The translations under genes and the position numbers were made by a program. A DNA stretch of 64,000 nucleotides from Proteus terrae (lineage in GTDB: Bacteria; Pseudomonadota; Gammaproteobacteria; Enterobacterales; Enterobacteriaceae), in the NCBI RefSeq assembly GCF_003144325.1, contig NZ_PENS01000014.1, positions 1 through 64,000 of the forward strand. The letters are read 5' to 3'. Within the stretch, counting starts at the first letter, position 1; every line of letters starts with the position of its first letter. Shown here piece after piece: positions 53,537 through 63,327 of this stretch. Under the pieces are notes generated by a model. That model ran no database searches and was not told the origin of the DNA. It saw only the letters and a program-made list of their open reading frames with translations.

Positions 53537-55813
53537 TCAAGGAAGATACCACTCAACCTTCTGTAAAATCTTTTCATCACTTAAATAAATAGCTGGATCT
53601 AGCTCAATAGTTTCCTCAGAGATCTGATTAACATATGGAGCTATTTCGGCAACATCTTCAGGTAAAATCCCATAACGCATTAGCAATATATTCTCATTGT
53701 TTATAGTCCCATATTTTAGAAAATCAATAAACACGTTAGCTCTTCCATCATTAGTATCAGTAAGATATAACTTTAAAGTACCTATGAAAACATCTGTTAA
53801 AGAGAATGAAATAACGGTGTCTAGATAATCATATGTATCAAAGACAACTGTATCATAACTGACTTCACTTGACTTGATTGAACCAAATAACGGATATGTT
53901 TTAACCAACTTACTATCAGGCAATTTATTGGCAGGTTGAGAAAATCTAGACATACCATCACTTTTACTATCTCGACCAGAAATATAACTATATCTGATCC
54001 CAACTATCTCTTTAAAGCTACGACCTGCTATAACGTGAAATATAATTTCAATAGCAGAATTGAAAACTTTCAATTCACCATCAAATAATTTCCGTCCCAA
54101 AGAAACCTCGTATATATATAAAAATCTTAATTTAACACTTTCTCTCAACTCTTTATTTTCAGCCCCTGATAATTTCTCCCCAAACTCGCCATTAAAAACA
54201 ACATTAAAAATAAACTTGATACTTTCATATATATCGTCTTTTTTTAATCTATCAATTTTAGAAGCTGGAAGATTTAAGTCTTCATTAAAATCCCCATTTA
54301 TGATGGAATTTATTAACTCTTTGTTATCATTATCAGTGGAAATTGGAGACTCTAAAATTGACTTTTCTTCTAATTTAAATGGTGTTCGTAATCGATTAGA
54401 TAAAAGCTCTGCGCTATGTGTATAAACATAGCCATAATCAAATTTCTTTTCTTTTGATAAGCGGCCACTACGTCCAATTAAATTTTTAAATGCTAAGCAT
54501 CTTTCTTGCTCAGAATCACCATTCATTCTCATATTAGCAAGCCAAACAATATCAAAGGGCATATTAATCCCTTGTGCTAAGGTACTAGTCGCAAAACAAA
54601 TTCGAGCATATCCACCTTTAATAAATTTTTCGATTAGATACCTTACTTCCAATGGAACAGAACCATGATGGATAACTACACCAATTTTCAATAATGCTAC
54701 TAGTTTAGATTTATGCTCTTTATTATCTGCGCCTAATATATTTTCAACGCTATGAATAATTTCTAAGGCGCTTTCATCTTCTATTTTGCTAAAGTTATTC
54801 GTGTATTTTTCAAATTTTTTAATAAATCGTCCATCATAAACGGATTTCTTTGACACATAAACAAGAACTGACATGTCACCAGAGAAGGCAAAATCCTCAA
54901 AATCACCATCATATTTTATTGATTTAGATAGCAGATATCCTTTAGCCAAGTATGGGGAGAAATAGTAGTCATTACCATTTTTATGTTTATGTATAAAAAT
55001 TTTTCCTACTGAATTATGAGCATAACTTCGAGAATAGCTTTTTAAAGTATCAATATTATGTTTTTTAAACTGAGCTTCAGGATTATCAACAAACGGATGA
55101 GCAAAAATTAATTTGGCATTAGGAAATAGTCGTTGAACACGCCTTACCATAACATCAAAAATCACCCCTCTATCTTGCTCTTCTGAAACTTGTGCTTCAT
55201 CAAAAAAGAATAACTCTACATTCAGTCTATGGCTAAAATTTGATAAATCTTTTGTTCGTTCAGGAGTGAGTACAAAAATTCGTCTCAATTTCCGAGCAGT
55301 AAAAACATAATCGACAAATGAGCTAATCATTACATTTTTATCATCTCTAAAATATTCTTTTAAGCTTTCTATATATTCTGCAATTAATGCTCTTGATGGT
55401 ACAATGATTACAGAATCGCCAGTTTGAATATTAATGTAATCTTTTATTGAAAAAGATTTCCCTGCGCTAGTTGGTGCTGAAATTGAAATAAATTTACTAT
55501 TCTCTACTGCATTTCTAATACTTGCCTGAACAGGTGTTAAATATTCACCATACCTTAATTTGTACTCTTTTCCTATAGCTCCGAGAATGAATGAATAAAG
55601 ATTTGAAGGTTCTGTGTTTTTATAAAATAATCCAAGAACTGAAATTATTTTTTCTTCATATTCTGCAAAACATTCTGCATGAAATTCTTTATAATAAGTA
55701 AGCCATTCTAATAATTTATTATTAACTGGCCCATTTTTATGTAATTCTTCTATAAGTTTCCCTATAGTTTCCTTTGGTGCTGGATCAACTTGTATCGTAT
55801 TAATACTTAACAT
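53537..55813 (-). CDS. hamB: Hachiman helicase HamB
   Basis: 758 residues. Superfamily 2 helicase motifs: APTSAGKSFS (GKS at 118-120), DEAQ at 205-208, ATSTLAQGINMPFD, and LIGRSGRLS. Smaller than some HamB proteins. It starts within the last bases of the upstream nuclease-like gene. In Hachiman the helicase detects damaged or foreign DNA and releases HamA. Confidence 0.8.
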   Translation of the reverse strand: MLSINTIQVDPAPKETIGKLIEELHKNGPVNNKLLEWLTYYKEFHAECFAEYEEKIISVLGLFYKNTEPSNLYSFILGAIGKEYKLRYGEYLTPVQASIRNAVENSKFISISAPTSAGKSFSIKDYINIQTGDSVIIVPSRALIAEYIESLKEYFRDDKNVMISSFVDYVFTARKLRRIFVLTPERTKDLSNFSHRLNVELFFFDEAQVSEEQDRGVIFDVMVRRVQRLFPNAKLIFAHPFVDNPEAQFKKHNIDTLKSYSRSYAHNSVGKIFIHKHKNGNDYYFSPYLAKGYLLSKSIKYDGDFEDFAFSGDMSVLVYVSKKSVYDGRFIKKFEKYTNNFSKIEDESALEIIHSVENILGADNKEHKSKLVALLKIGVVIHHGSVPLEVRYLIEKFIKGGYARICFATSTLAQGINMPFDIVWLANMRMNGDSEQERCLAFKNLIGRSGRLSKEKKFDYGYVYTHSAELLSNRLRTPFKLEEKSILESPISTDNDNKELINSIINGDFNEDLNLPASKIDRLKKDDIYESIKFIFNVVFNGEFGEKLSGAENKELRESVKLRFLYIYEVSLGRKLFDGELKVFNSAIEIIFHVIAGRSFKEIVGIRYSYISGRDSKSDGMSRFSQPANKLPDSKLVKTYPLFGSIKSSEVSYDTVVFDTYDYLDTVISFSLTDVFIGTLKLYLTDTNDGRANVFIDFLKYGTINNENILLMRYGILPEDVAEIAPYVNQISEETIELDPAIYLSDEKILQKVEWYLP

Positions 55814-56538
55814 TTAACCCCCACCAAGTAAATATGCTTAACCCGTTTCAAAAGTTTCATCTCTTTAACAGTTTTAATTGCATTATCCATGATCTTTTCA
55901 CAATCATTTGAATTAATAGAGAAAGCAGCTATTAAGCCAAATTCATCTTTATCTAAATTACTTATTGAACGAGAAGAACATAGATTAACTAAGTGAACAC
56001 GATCCCTAAAATGTTTATCTTTATTAATAAAATCATTAGCTTGATTTATAGCATTCCCATGAGGATTTATTGATGAGGAAAATTTAGCCTCACCAAAATT
56101 TATAAATTCATTCAGGCAAACTGTATGAAAATCAAATCCCTCATTCTGTTTTATTTGGGGTTTCCATAACTCAGCAATAGGTAGTGAAATATGCTTAAAT
56201 ACTTGGTTCAATGCACGAGAAGATCCTATAGAGACCAAAAGTTCACCAAACTCATCTCCTATAGATTTATTTTCAGCGGCCTGTTTAAAAATTTTAACTA
56301 GAACTTCTACCGTTTCTTTAACTGTATAGCTATAGGAACGCTGAGTGCCACTATCAAGAGAAGCGATCCATGAAGTATCCAAAACTGATTTAGCAAGTTC
56401 AGATGCTATAATACCAACTTCAGTTACATGGACAATACAAGCAGCTATAGCCAGCTCTCTATCTTCATAGATATATTCGGAATGACTACACCCCCAATCG
56501 GGGTCATTGATTAAAGTATTCTTCCGCTCAACGGGCAT
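55807..56538 (-). CDS. hamA: Hachiman nuclease HamA (DUF1837)
   Basis: 243 residues. The end half has EGFDFHTVCLNEFINFGEAKFS, with D136, E150 and K152 in the pattern of a PD-(D/E)xK nuclease, as in DUF1837/HamA. First gene of a two-gene operon with the helicase, overlapping it by 7 bases. A Ski2-like helicase plus DUF1837 pairing is the definition of Hachiman; the effector degrades DNA when released. Confidence 0.82.
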   Translation of the reverse strand: MPVERKNTLINDPDWGCSHSEYIYEDRELAIAACIVHVTEVGIIASELAKSVLDTSWIASLDSGTQRSYSYTVKETVEVLVKIFKQAAENKSIGDEFGELLVSIGSSRALNQVFKHISLPIAELWKPQIKQNEGFDFHTVCLNEFINFGEAKFSSSINPHGNAINQANDFINKDKHFRDRVHLVNLCSSRSISNLDKDEFGLIAAFSINSNDCEKIMDNAIKTVKEMKLLKRVKHIYLVGVKC

Positions 56539-56565
56539 TTTTTATTCCACTAAGTGTTCAATGCA

Positions 56566-56593
56566 TTTATATTTCTTATAGTACTTATATCAA
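56566..56593 (-). promoter_or_regulatory. Predicted promoter of hamA
   Basis: Minus strand TTGATA (56588-56593), 16-base spacer, TATAAA (56566-56571), about 28 bases before the hamA ATG. No operator seen. Confidence 0.55.
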
Positions 56594-57160
56594 ATACATT
56601 AGAAATTTTAAACATTAAACAAAATAAGTGCGATCCAAGTACTAAAATAAGCAACTAGTATTACAAAAAATTGAAATAATTATCATTAAATGACTATTTC
56701 AGCGAATTAGAATTTATACAAATACAGTATCAATTGTATTTGATATCATTTCCCTTATACTAAAGAGTCATTACACTTAACTTGCAATAAGTAACCAATT
56801 ACATGCCTAAGAATCAATCAAAATATTTTTAGGCACCTTATTAGGCACTTTTTAAAAGTTGAATTGAACATTAGCACTATCGTGAAAAAACAAGCTAAAG
56901 CAAGGTGTTAGCAACGTTTAACTATTTTTACCTTATTAAAAATGTCAATGTATAGAATATTGTTTTTATTGCAATTTTTAAAGAATAAAAAATAAAAGGG
57001 TTAAGCATTGAATATTTATATTAAAACTAAAGTACAACAATCAGCTTTCTTTTTTCTTTCTGATTCAACCTATAGCAAGAAAATATGCTGATATTACTCA
57101 ATTGCAAATTCAATTTGTTATAGGTCGATACAAGCTCCAGCTACAACAATGGTTAATCAA
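56594..57160. other. Gene-free stretch with TTAGGCAC repeats
   Basis: About 570 AT-rich bases. TTAGGCAC occurs twice near 56830-56850 and TGCCTAA once just before (56801-56808). These may be remains of an attachment site. No gene supported. Confidence 0.4.
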
Positions 57161-57829
57161 CTACCTTCTATGCCCTACAAAAAGAAACTGCAAAGGTAAT
57201 GTCACGATATCTAACGCTAATGTTACTGGCAGTAAGACTCGAGCAGATCTTGGACCAAAAAAGTCCTGCTTATATTGGTAAAACTCAACTTTGAATGGAT
57301 GATAGAATTGCATTAAATAGGTTATATCTTGCTCTTTATTTTTTTTATGTATAGTACCGACTAAATTTTGTATCAATGCTGAACACATCTTTGTATTATC
57401 ATTACATGAAAAGCCGTATTTTATGATTGCCATTTTATCCTTTTCTTCAGTCCAACGATAATTAAGTTCCATTCTTCCTGAAAACTCTTTTCTTTTTGGA
57501 TCAATAACAAATTGAGCTTGTTGTTCAACGATAATTTTGTCTCGGAATATAACCGGATCTTTCAACATACTTACGATATTATCACCGCCACTACTCAGTA
57601 AGTAGTCAAAATTTTCCCCAACAAATACCCACCCAGTATTTCCATTAATATCATTCGCTAACGAAAGAGCGATAATAGTATCTGAACCCCAATTAGATTT
57701 ATGATAATCAGGATCACGGCCAGTAGTATATAATAAACCAAATGATAAACAACCAGATAGCATAGAACAAACAAGTGAAATACTTATTAATCTAATCATA
57801 GTTAATTTGATATTATATCTTTTAAACAT
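57161..57829 (-). CDS. Lipoprotein of unknown function
   Basis: About 222 residues from the ATG at 57829, AAGGA upstream; the longer frame starts with a TTG and lacks a site. N-terminal membrane segment with lipobox MLSGC. A second hydrophobic segment is near the C-terminus (VLLPVTLALDIVTLPLQFLF). Resembles outer membrane-associated lipoproteins of the YceK type in its last part. No function can be given. Confidence 0.65.
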   Translation of the reverse strand: MFKRYNIKLTMIRLISISLVCSMLSGCLSFGLLYTTGRDPDYHKSNWGSDTIIALSLANDINGNTGWVFVGENFDYLLSSGGDNIVSMLKDPVIFRDKIIVEQQAQFVIDPKRKEFSGRMELNYRWTEEKDKMAIIKYGFSCNDNTKMCSALIQNLVGTIHKKNKEQDITYLMQFYHPFKVEFYQYKQDFFGPRSARVLLPVTLALDIVTLPLQFLFVGHRR

Positions 57830-58199
57830 AGAGAAAATCCTTTTATTCAAAGCAAAAAATTATTAATCTTATAAGTGAATACCCATCTATAACATACTAG
57901 CCATTTAATCTGAGTACGCCATATAACTAAATCCTAAAAATAAACAACGCTTAGTAAATACTATAAACTACGTAATTTTAATTTCTGCCATCTACATTAT
58001 CGAAAATATTTTAACGAAGAGATAAGTTAAAAATTTAGTCATCATTTATAATTTATTAACCTTCATTCTATTGCCACCTTTCTTTAAAATGACAACGTAA
58101 TAATAAAAAATCAACTAACCAATCACTGCACATAAATACTTTAAGATAGGGAAATACACCACCAATGATCATACCGAAGCCAACAGAACCCAGATAAGT

Positions 58200-58514
58200 A
58201 GCTGTGGAGAAAATAATATCCGCACACGCTTGGGATTAAGGGCGTACCTATATGGTCATAATGCTATTGATAAAGATCGTAACTTCGAGCCTTTTGTGGA
58301 AACAAACTGGATTTATAACAGTAAACAATATGGCGTGAAAATGGATGGTAAACAGTTTAATGTCACCGGAAACCGCAATGTCGGGGAAGTGAAAATTGGT
58401 ATTGAAGGTCAGATCAATAAAAATCTAAATTTATGGGGAAACGTATCTCAACAGATCGGGGATCCTGGCTATAGCGATGCACAGGAAGTATTTGGTATTA
58501 AATATATGTATTAA
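58200..58514 (+). pseudogene. C-terminal barrel remnant of an autotransporter
   Basis: In-frame text NNIRTRLGLRAYLYGHN, EPFVETNWIYNSKQYGVKM and LNLWGNVSQQIGDPGYSDAQ, ending with an aromatic residue (KYMY). That is the last four to five strands of an AIDA/pertactin-type autotransporter barrel. The passenger and the first part of the barrel are absent, and no signal sequence precedes it. It is a remnant left by deletion or gene conversion. Confidence 0.75.
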
Positions 58515-58541
58515 TTTTTTATCGTATCCTTATCTATAATT

Positions 58542-58575
58542 AAGCGGTTTGTATCCGTATCGATACAAACCGCTT
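58542..58575. terminator. Bidirectional hairpin terminator
   Basis: Perfect 14-bp stem (AAGCGGTTTGTATC with GATACAAACCGCTT) and a 6-base loop, AT-rich on both sides. It serves the autotransporter remnant and may also end the lipoprotein operon coming from the right. Confidence 0.85.
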
Positions 58576-58688
58576 TAATTTATATGGACTGATTTTTATT
58601 CAATTTATAGAAAATAGGTAATCATTAATATAAACATGGAAAAGATACTATAAACCAACACCTATTTTTATTAACAAAAAACATTTAA

Positions 58689-58925
58689 CTAATAACTATG
58701 TGAATAATTTTTGTATCTGTATCCTTGAGATTTCATACACTCAGCTATTAGCTCTGGCTTTTCATTTGAACTTACTTTGGCAATACCAATATCATACTTA
58801 CATTTTGCTAATATATTTTGAGAATTTTCATAACTTATACCTTCCTTATACCAACCAGGGCCAACAACACATCCATTTAATATAAACATAGATATAAATA
58901 AAAAGTATTTAGTGTTTATTTTCAT
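58689..58925 (-). CDS. Small lipoprotein
   Basis: 78 residues. Signal peptide and lipobox ILNGC. The mature part has two Cys (KCKYDIG, ECMKSQGY). It follows the MipA-like gene by five bases and is probably in the same operon. Confidence 0.7.
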   Translation of the reverse strand: MKINTKYFLFISMFILNGCVVGPGWYKEGISYENSQNILAKCKYDIGIAKVSSNEKPELIAECMKSQGYRYKNYSHSY

Positions 58926-58930
58926 AATTT

Positions 58931-59719
58931 TTAAAAAACATATGATAGGCCGATTATATTTACTAATCCATATTTTTGTTTTGTAATTGGACTATCTGCC
59001 ATATCACCAAACAAATAATAACCACCTGATTTTAGATTAACAAAGAGTCTTTCGCTTATTTTATAATTCACTCCAATTAAAACACCGGCATCTTTAATTC
59101 CAGAGTTTGGTGTATAAATAGAGTAATCAGAATTAAGTGACTGCTTTTCCGTGACACCAAAATAAGCCTGACTGTAATTTTTGTTTATATATCTTGTAGA
59201 TATATTAGAGTCAATAGACCAATTTTTATTTATCTCAAAATGTGAATTAATTCCAAGTTCAAACCGAGTAGCATTATCAATATTTTTTCCACCATAATCT
59301 CGATGGCCAAGTGCGGTCAGTGAATTTATATAAAAAGAATGCCCTACAATACTATAACTCAGTTCAACACCTGCACCTGCGGCTCCTTTAAGATCTCCCA
59401 TTCCTTTTAAGTCTTCGTTTTTATCACTAGAGAAGCCGATTTCTTCCTTACGCCCCTGCATATACGTTCCAAGTAGTGCAATATGAATATTATCAAAAAG
59501 ATTAAATTGCCACCTCGCGCCACTAGTACCTATACTGAATAGACCAAAACTATTTGTTTCTGTTGTATATTGCAACATAGCATCTGGAATTAAAATATAC
59601 TTATCCGATCCTTCGTATGGCGAAGACATGCCAATACCTGCACCTATTTTTAACTCACCAGCATAAGAATTCGAGCACAGAAAAACACCAAAAATGGGGA
59701 TTAAATATTTAAATGACAT
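58931..59719 (-). CDS. mipA: MipA/OmpV family outer membrane protein
   Basis: 262 residues. Signal peptide (to about 20), then a family-type N-terminus GAGIGMSSPYEGSDKYILIPD and a beta-barrel pattern ending in Phe (IGLSYVF). In E. coli MipA scaffolds peptidoglycan enzymes; other members act in antibiotic uptake. It lies between the MBL-fold gene and a small lipoprotein, 25 bases from the former. Confidence 0.85.
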   Translation of the reverse strand: MSFKYLIPIFGVFLCSNSYAGELKIGAGIGMSSPYEGSDKYILIPDAMLQYTTETNSFGLFSIGTSGARWQFNLFDNIHIALLGTYMQGRKEEIGFSSDKNEDLKGMGDLKGAAGAGVELSYSIVGHSFYINSLTALGHRDYGGKNIDNATRFELGINSHFEINKNWSIDSNISTRYINKNYSQAYFGVTEKQSLNSDYSIYTPNSGIKDAGVLIGVNYKISERLFVNLKSGGYYLFGDMADSPITKQKYGLVNIIGLSYVF

Positions 59720-59744
59720 ATATATTCCATTCTTTATTAAAAAA

Positions 59745-60623
59745 TTATTTATTTAATTGACTTATTAAGGACACTCTTGATTTTTCGACATATAACTTAA
59801 GACCGTTAGCGTCATAAAACGCTTTTTCGTCCCCATTATTTAAATTTTTTATTTTATCCAATAAATTAAATCGGTCTCCTTTACTAGCAATAAATATATC
59901 CACTTCTTGATTATTTAATATTTGGTAGCTGTAATGAAGATCACTAACAATATCTGGATAATTAAGGTTATTAACCAAGTAATATCCCGGTGTTGCTAAA
60001 CTATCCGCATAAATAAGTATGTCATTATTATTTAATTTAACTTTCCAGGAAGTACTTCCTGGCAAATGCCCAGGCGTTAGTAAAGCAGTAAAAACAACCC
60101 CAGAAAGCTCAAAAGATTCATTATCATTTAATATTAGATCCACCTTCACTGGAGGAAATAATAATGCATTACCTAAAGCAAAGTCATTAGCACCACCTAA
60201 CGCTAATTGTTCTGCATTTATTGTATTCGAAATAACACTGGCACCACTTATTTCCTTTAGCTTTCTTATACCACCAGCCTGATCTAATCTTGCATGGCTA
60301 TTAAGAATATATTTAACATCCTTAATATTAAAACCTAATTTTTCAATATTACTTTGGATTAATTCTGCGCTTTCACTTAAACCAGCATCAATAAGAACAT
60401 GACCTTCCTCTGTGGTGATCAATATCGAAGTTAAGTTTTTTGTTCCCACATACCAAACTTGAGGCGCTATTTTAAAAGGTGCTATAGGTTTAGCCCATTG
60501 TTTAAATATACTTTTGGGTGGTGCTGTTGATAAAGGTTGTTCAGGATGCAGCGATGCATGGACTGCGATTGGCGTAACCAATCCTTGCATATAAAGCAAT
60601 GCAATTAATGTTAGCTTTTTCAT
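59745..60623 (-). CDS. Subclass B3 metallo-beta-lactamase-fold protein, RQK-type active site
   Basis: 292 residues from ATG 60623. Signal peptide (to VHA, about residue 23). The B3 fold is clear: LIDAGLSES, NSHARLDQAGG, LLTPGHLPGSTSW and IFIASKGDRFNL. At the zinc site H110, D114 and H186 remain, but R112, Q115 and K248 replace the usual His (B3 positions 118, 121, 263). This is the pattern called B3-RQK, known from enzymes with altered metal use. Whether it breaks beta-lactams is not known. Divergent from a LysR gene. Confidence 0.85.
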   Translation of the reverse strand: MKKLTLIALLYMQGLVTPIAVHASLHPEQPLSTAPPKSIFKQWAKPIAPFKIAPQVWYVGTKNLTSILITTEEGHVLIDAGLSESAELIQSNIEKLGFNIKDVKYILNSHARLDQAGGIRKLKEISGASVISNTINAEQLALGGANDFALGNALLFPPVKVDLILNDNESFELSGVVFTALLTPGHLPGSTSWKVKLNNNDILIYADSLATPGYYLVNNLNYPDIVSDLHYSYQILNNQEVDIFIASKGDRFNLLDKIKNLNNGDEKAFYDANGLKLYVEKSRVSLISQLNK

Positions 60624-60639
60624 ATATACCATCATTTGT

Positions 60640-60668
60640 TTGTCATTAAGCCGAGATAATAGTATAAA
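60640..60668 (+). promoter_or_regulatory. Predicted promoter of the LysR gene
   Basis: TTGTCA (60640-60645), 17-base spacer, TATAAA (60663-60668), 35 bases before the LysR ATG. It overlaps the region where the minus-strand promoter of the MBL gene must lie, so the regulator may act on both. Confidence 0.6.
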
Positions 60669-60702
60669 TAAATAGAATCCTGCTCATTTATAAAGAGACA
60701 AA

Positions 60703-61617
60703 ATGAATCTAGCTCAATTTGATTTTAATCTCCTCAAAGTGCTCTATGCATTGCTTTTGACAGGAAGTACGAAAGAAGCGGCTCATAAACTAGGAGTTTC
60801 ACCATCAGCGGTAAGTCATGCATTAAGTAGACTACGCTTAACACTGGGTGATCCTTTATTTAAACGAGAAAATAATATTCAAGTCCCCACACCATTTGCT
60901 TTAACGCTAAAAGCAAAATTGGTTCCTCTTTTTATTTCTCTAAATGATGATCTATTTACCGATACATTTGATGGCTCAAGAAATTTTAAGGTGGTTTGCC
61001 CCCCAGCTTTAATGGATATTATTACCCCAACACTATCTAAACTCTCTTTTGAGTTGGACTTTTATGCTGAGTGTATTCCATATCAACGCCGCTCTTGGCG
61101 AGAAGAAGTGCTTGATGGTACTGTAGATTTAGTCTTTGCTGTTGGCGGAGATCAAAACCCAGTATCGTCTTTAAAATTTGAAACTATAGGAACAAGTAGG
61201 CTCATAATTATTTATGGAGAACCATTAAGATCCTCTTTAAAAGATATTGACGATTTTAGTTTTGAACAATTGGTTTCTTATAAACATGTCTATTGTTTAC
61301 CTTGGTCTCAAGATGATAATGAACTTGATAGGCAATTGCGTAGAAGAGGATTATTTAGAACAATCGGATTTAAATGTCCTGAATACGCACAAGTTATACC
61401 CGCTATTAATAGTTGCCCATATATAGCTGTTGTGCCTGAACCGTGGCTAGAAAATCAACCGTTCAAACATACTGTTTATAAAATTAAACTTGTTGATAGT
61501 CTTGCTATAGGCAATTTATTTATGATGAATAGAAAATCAATGCTACCGTGGAAGAAAAAAATTATATCATCAATTAAATCAAAAATTGCTATGTACTATA
61601 AACCTACTAACCAATAA
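60703..61617 (+). CDS. LysR-type transcriptional regulator
   Basis: 304 residues. N-terminal winged helix LLTGSTKEAAHKLGVSPSAVSHALSRLR and the periplasmic-binding-like effector domain after about residue 90. It is divergent from the MBL/MipA/lipoprotein operon, which suggests it controls it. The inducer is unknown. Confidence 0.9.
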   Translation: MNLAQFDFNLLKVLYALLLTGSTKEAAHKLGVSPSAVSHALSRLRLTLGDPLFKRENNIQVPTPFALTLKAKLVPLFISLNDDLFTDTFDGSRNFKVVCPPALMDIITPTLSKLSFELDFYAECIPYQRRSWREEVLDGTVDLVFAVGGDQNPVSSLKFETIGTSRLIIIYGEPLRSSLKDIDDFSFEQLVSYKHVYCLPWSQDDNELDRQLRRRGLFRTIGFKCPEYAQVIPAINSCPYIAVVPEPWLENQPFKHTVYKIKLVDSLAIGNLFMMNRKSMLPWKKKIISSIKSKIAMYYKPTNQ

Positions 61618-61742
61618 CGGCGTGTAGACATTTTTACAAAAGAAATATCTATATACGAGTGGATAAAATTTATTAGGTAAGGGCCCTAGCTTTGATACTA
61701 GAGCCTATTAGGAATAACTTGATATAAAATACCGCAAGTAAT

Positions 61743-62630
61743 TTAAAGAGTAATAATTTTCGAACCTATCATTGTCGCTTTTCCGCCCACTCTCACTCGA
61801 CTGATCGTATTTTCCGTTGAATCAATAATAACCTGAATAAGAGAGGAACATTGCATTGCACGCCCTTGCTCTAATAGAAAATGGGTTTTATGAGGGAAAA
61901 CATACTTAACAAGATAACAGCCTAAAGCGCCACTAGAACTCCCTGTTGCAGACTCTTCATTGATACCATATAAAGGTGCAAAGTTGCGACAATGTGCAGC
62001 AGTTTCTTTATCTTGGCTAAGCTCGAAAACATGAAAACCGATAGTATTAAATTCACGACTTAGATTTGCTATTGTATCAAAATTAGGCTTTAGCATATCT
62101 AATTGCCCAAATTGCACGGGGATCAAAATATCGGATAATCCCGTTGAAAATATTTCAATGGGCAAACCGGTTTCTAAGATAACTTCGCGATTTATTCCCA
62201 ACGCAGCAGCCACAGCGTCAACACTTGGAGCTTGTCGTGAAATGGGTAGTGTTTGCTCCATAACGACATTTTCAGTATCAATCGCTACGCTTAAAATACC
62301 TGCTTTCGTTTTTTGTGTGTAATGACCAGAAGCCAATAAGTTGAGTGAAGATAAAGTGAAAAAGACGGCTAATGTAGCATGACCACAGAAATCAACTTCT
62401 CCTTCTGGAGTGAAAAAATCAACCTTAAAATCAGTCTCTTCGCCTTGATAAACAAAGGCCGTTTCAGAAAAGCCGACTTCTTTAGCAATAGCCATTTTCT
62501 GTTCATTGCTTAATTGAGGGGGATTAAGTACTACGCCAGCAGGATTGCCACCTTTATTATTTTTAGTAAATGAGTTTACAAGGTGTACTTTGATCTCGTG
62601 CTCTACTGAGCGTATAACTTCATTTTGCAT
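61743..62630 (-). CDS. PhzF-family isomerase/epimerase
   Basis: About 295 residues from ATG 62630, GAGA upstream. Motifs NPAGVVL, GFSETAFV with the conserved Glu, DFCGHATLAV and TGSSSGALGCYLV are typical. PhzF proteins are isomerases with two related domains. The substrate is not known. Confidence 0.88.
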   Translation of the reverse strand: MQNEVIRSVEHEIKVHLVNSFTKNNKGGNPAGVVLNPPQLSNEQKMAIAKEVGFSETAFVYQGEETDFKVDFFTPEGEVDFCGHATLAVFFTLSSLNLLASGHYTQKTKAGILSVAIDTENVVMEQTLPISRQAPSVDAVAAALGINREVILETGLPIEIFSTGLSDILIPVQFGQLDMLKPNFDTIANLSREFNTIGFHVFELSQDKETAAHCRNFAPLYGINEESATGSSSGALGCYLVKYVFPHKTHFLLEQGRAMQCSSLIQVIIDSTENTISRVRVGGKATMIGSKIITL

Positions 62631-62745
62631 ATATTTCTCGCATTGCTTCAAATAGCATTAAGTCTGTGTGTAAAAAAGTGTTCTAACTCTATCTGGTCTA
62701 ACTCTATTTAAATATCTTGTTTTTTAGTATTAGATAAGATGCTCA

Positions 62746-63327
62746 CTAATTAGGGTAAACTTCCGATACACTATCTAACCCTTGCGGTCTTTGTTCAAAT
62801 ATGACGCTTTTCTTACCATCCTCTCGGATAATCTTTAAGATATAGATACTATCAAAATCACTATTTTTCCATTTAGGGATTAATTTAGGATCTCCACCCT
62901 CTTGTTTCATGATATCTCGTGCAACTTTAACTAAATTATCGTGCTCCCATGCAATAAAAATAACTGAATTTTCATATTGCTGACTAAGCAGATCTTCGCG
63001 TAATTCTTTTATCTCTTTAGCATGATATTGAAGATGGATAGGCAATGAGGTTTTAATGGCGAGAGGAGTAATTGTTTGAAGTGAACGTAATGAATTACCT
63101 AATTTACTTTGTTTAGGCGCAGCAGCGAATAATGCATCAGGTTTGCCAAATTGATTTATAAGCACATCAGGTAGCGCCAATGCTCTATTTAATCCTTTAC
63201 AGGTCAGTTGCCCACTATCATTATCAGGTTTTTCACCATGTCTTATAAAGACAAGTGTTTGATCGGAATACGCCATATGACTAAATCCTAAAATAAATAT
63301 GCTCAAAAATATAAATACACTGCGCAT
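62746..63327 (-). CDS. Exported histidine phosphatase family protein
   Basis: 193 residues. Signal peptide to about residue 21 (AYS/DQ), then FIRHGEKPDNDSGQLTCKG, the catalytic RHG motif, and AWEHDNLVKVARDI for the second His region. Related to Ais/LPS phosphatase-type proteins in size. Substrate unknown. Confidence 0.82.
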   Translation of the reverse strand: MRSVFIFLSIFILGFSHMAYSDQTLVFIRHGEKPDNDSGQLTCKGLNRALALPDVLINQFGKPDALFAAAPKQSKLGNSLRSLQTITPLAIKTSLPIHLQYHAKEIKELREDLLSQQYENSVIFIAWEHDNLVKVARDIMKQEGGDPKLIPKWKNSDFDSIYILKIIREDGKKSVIFEQRPQGLDSVSEVYPN

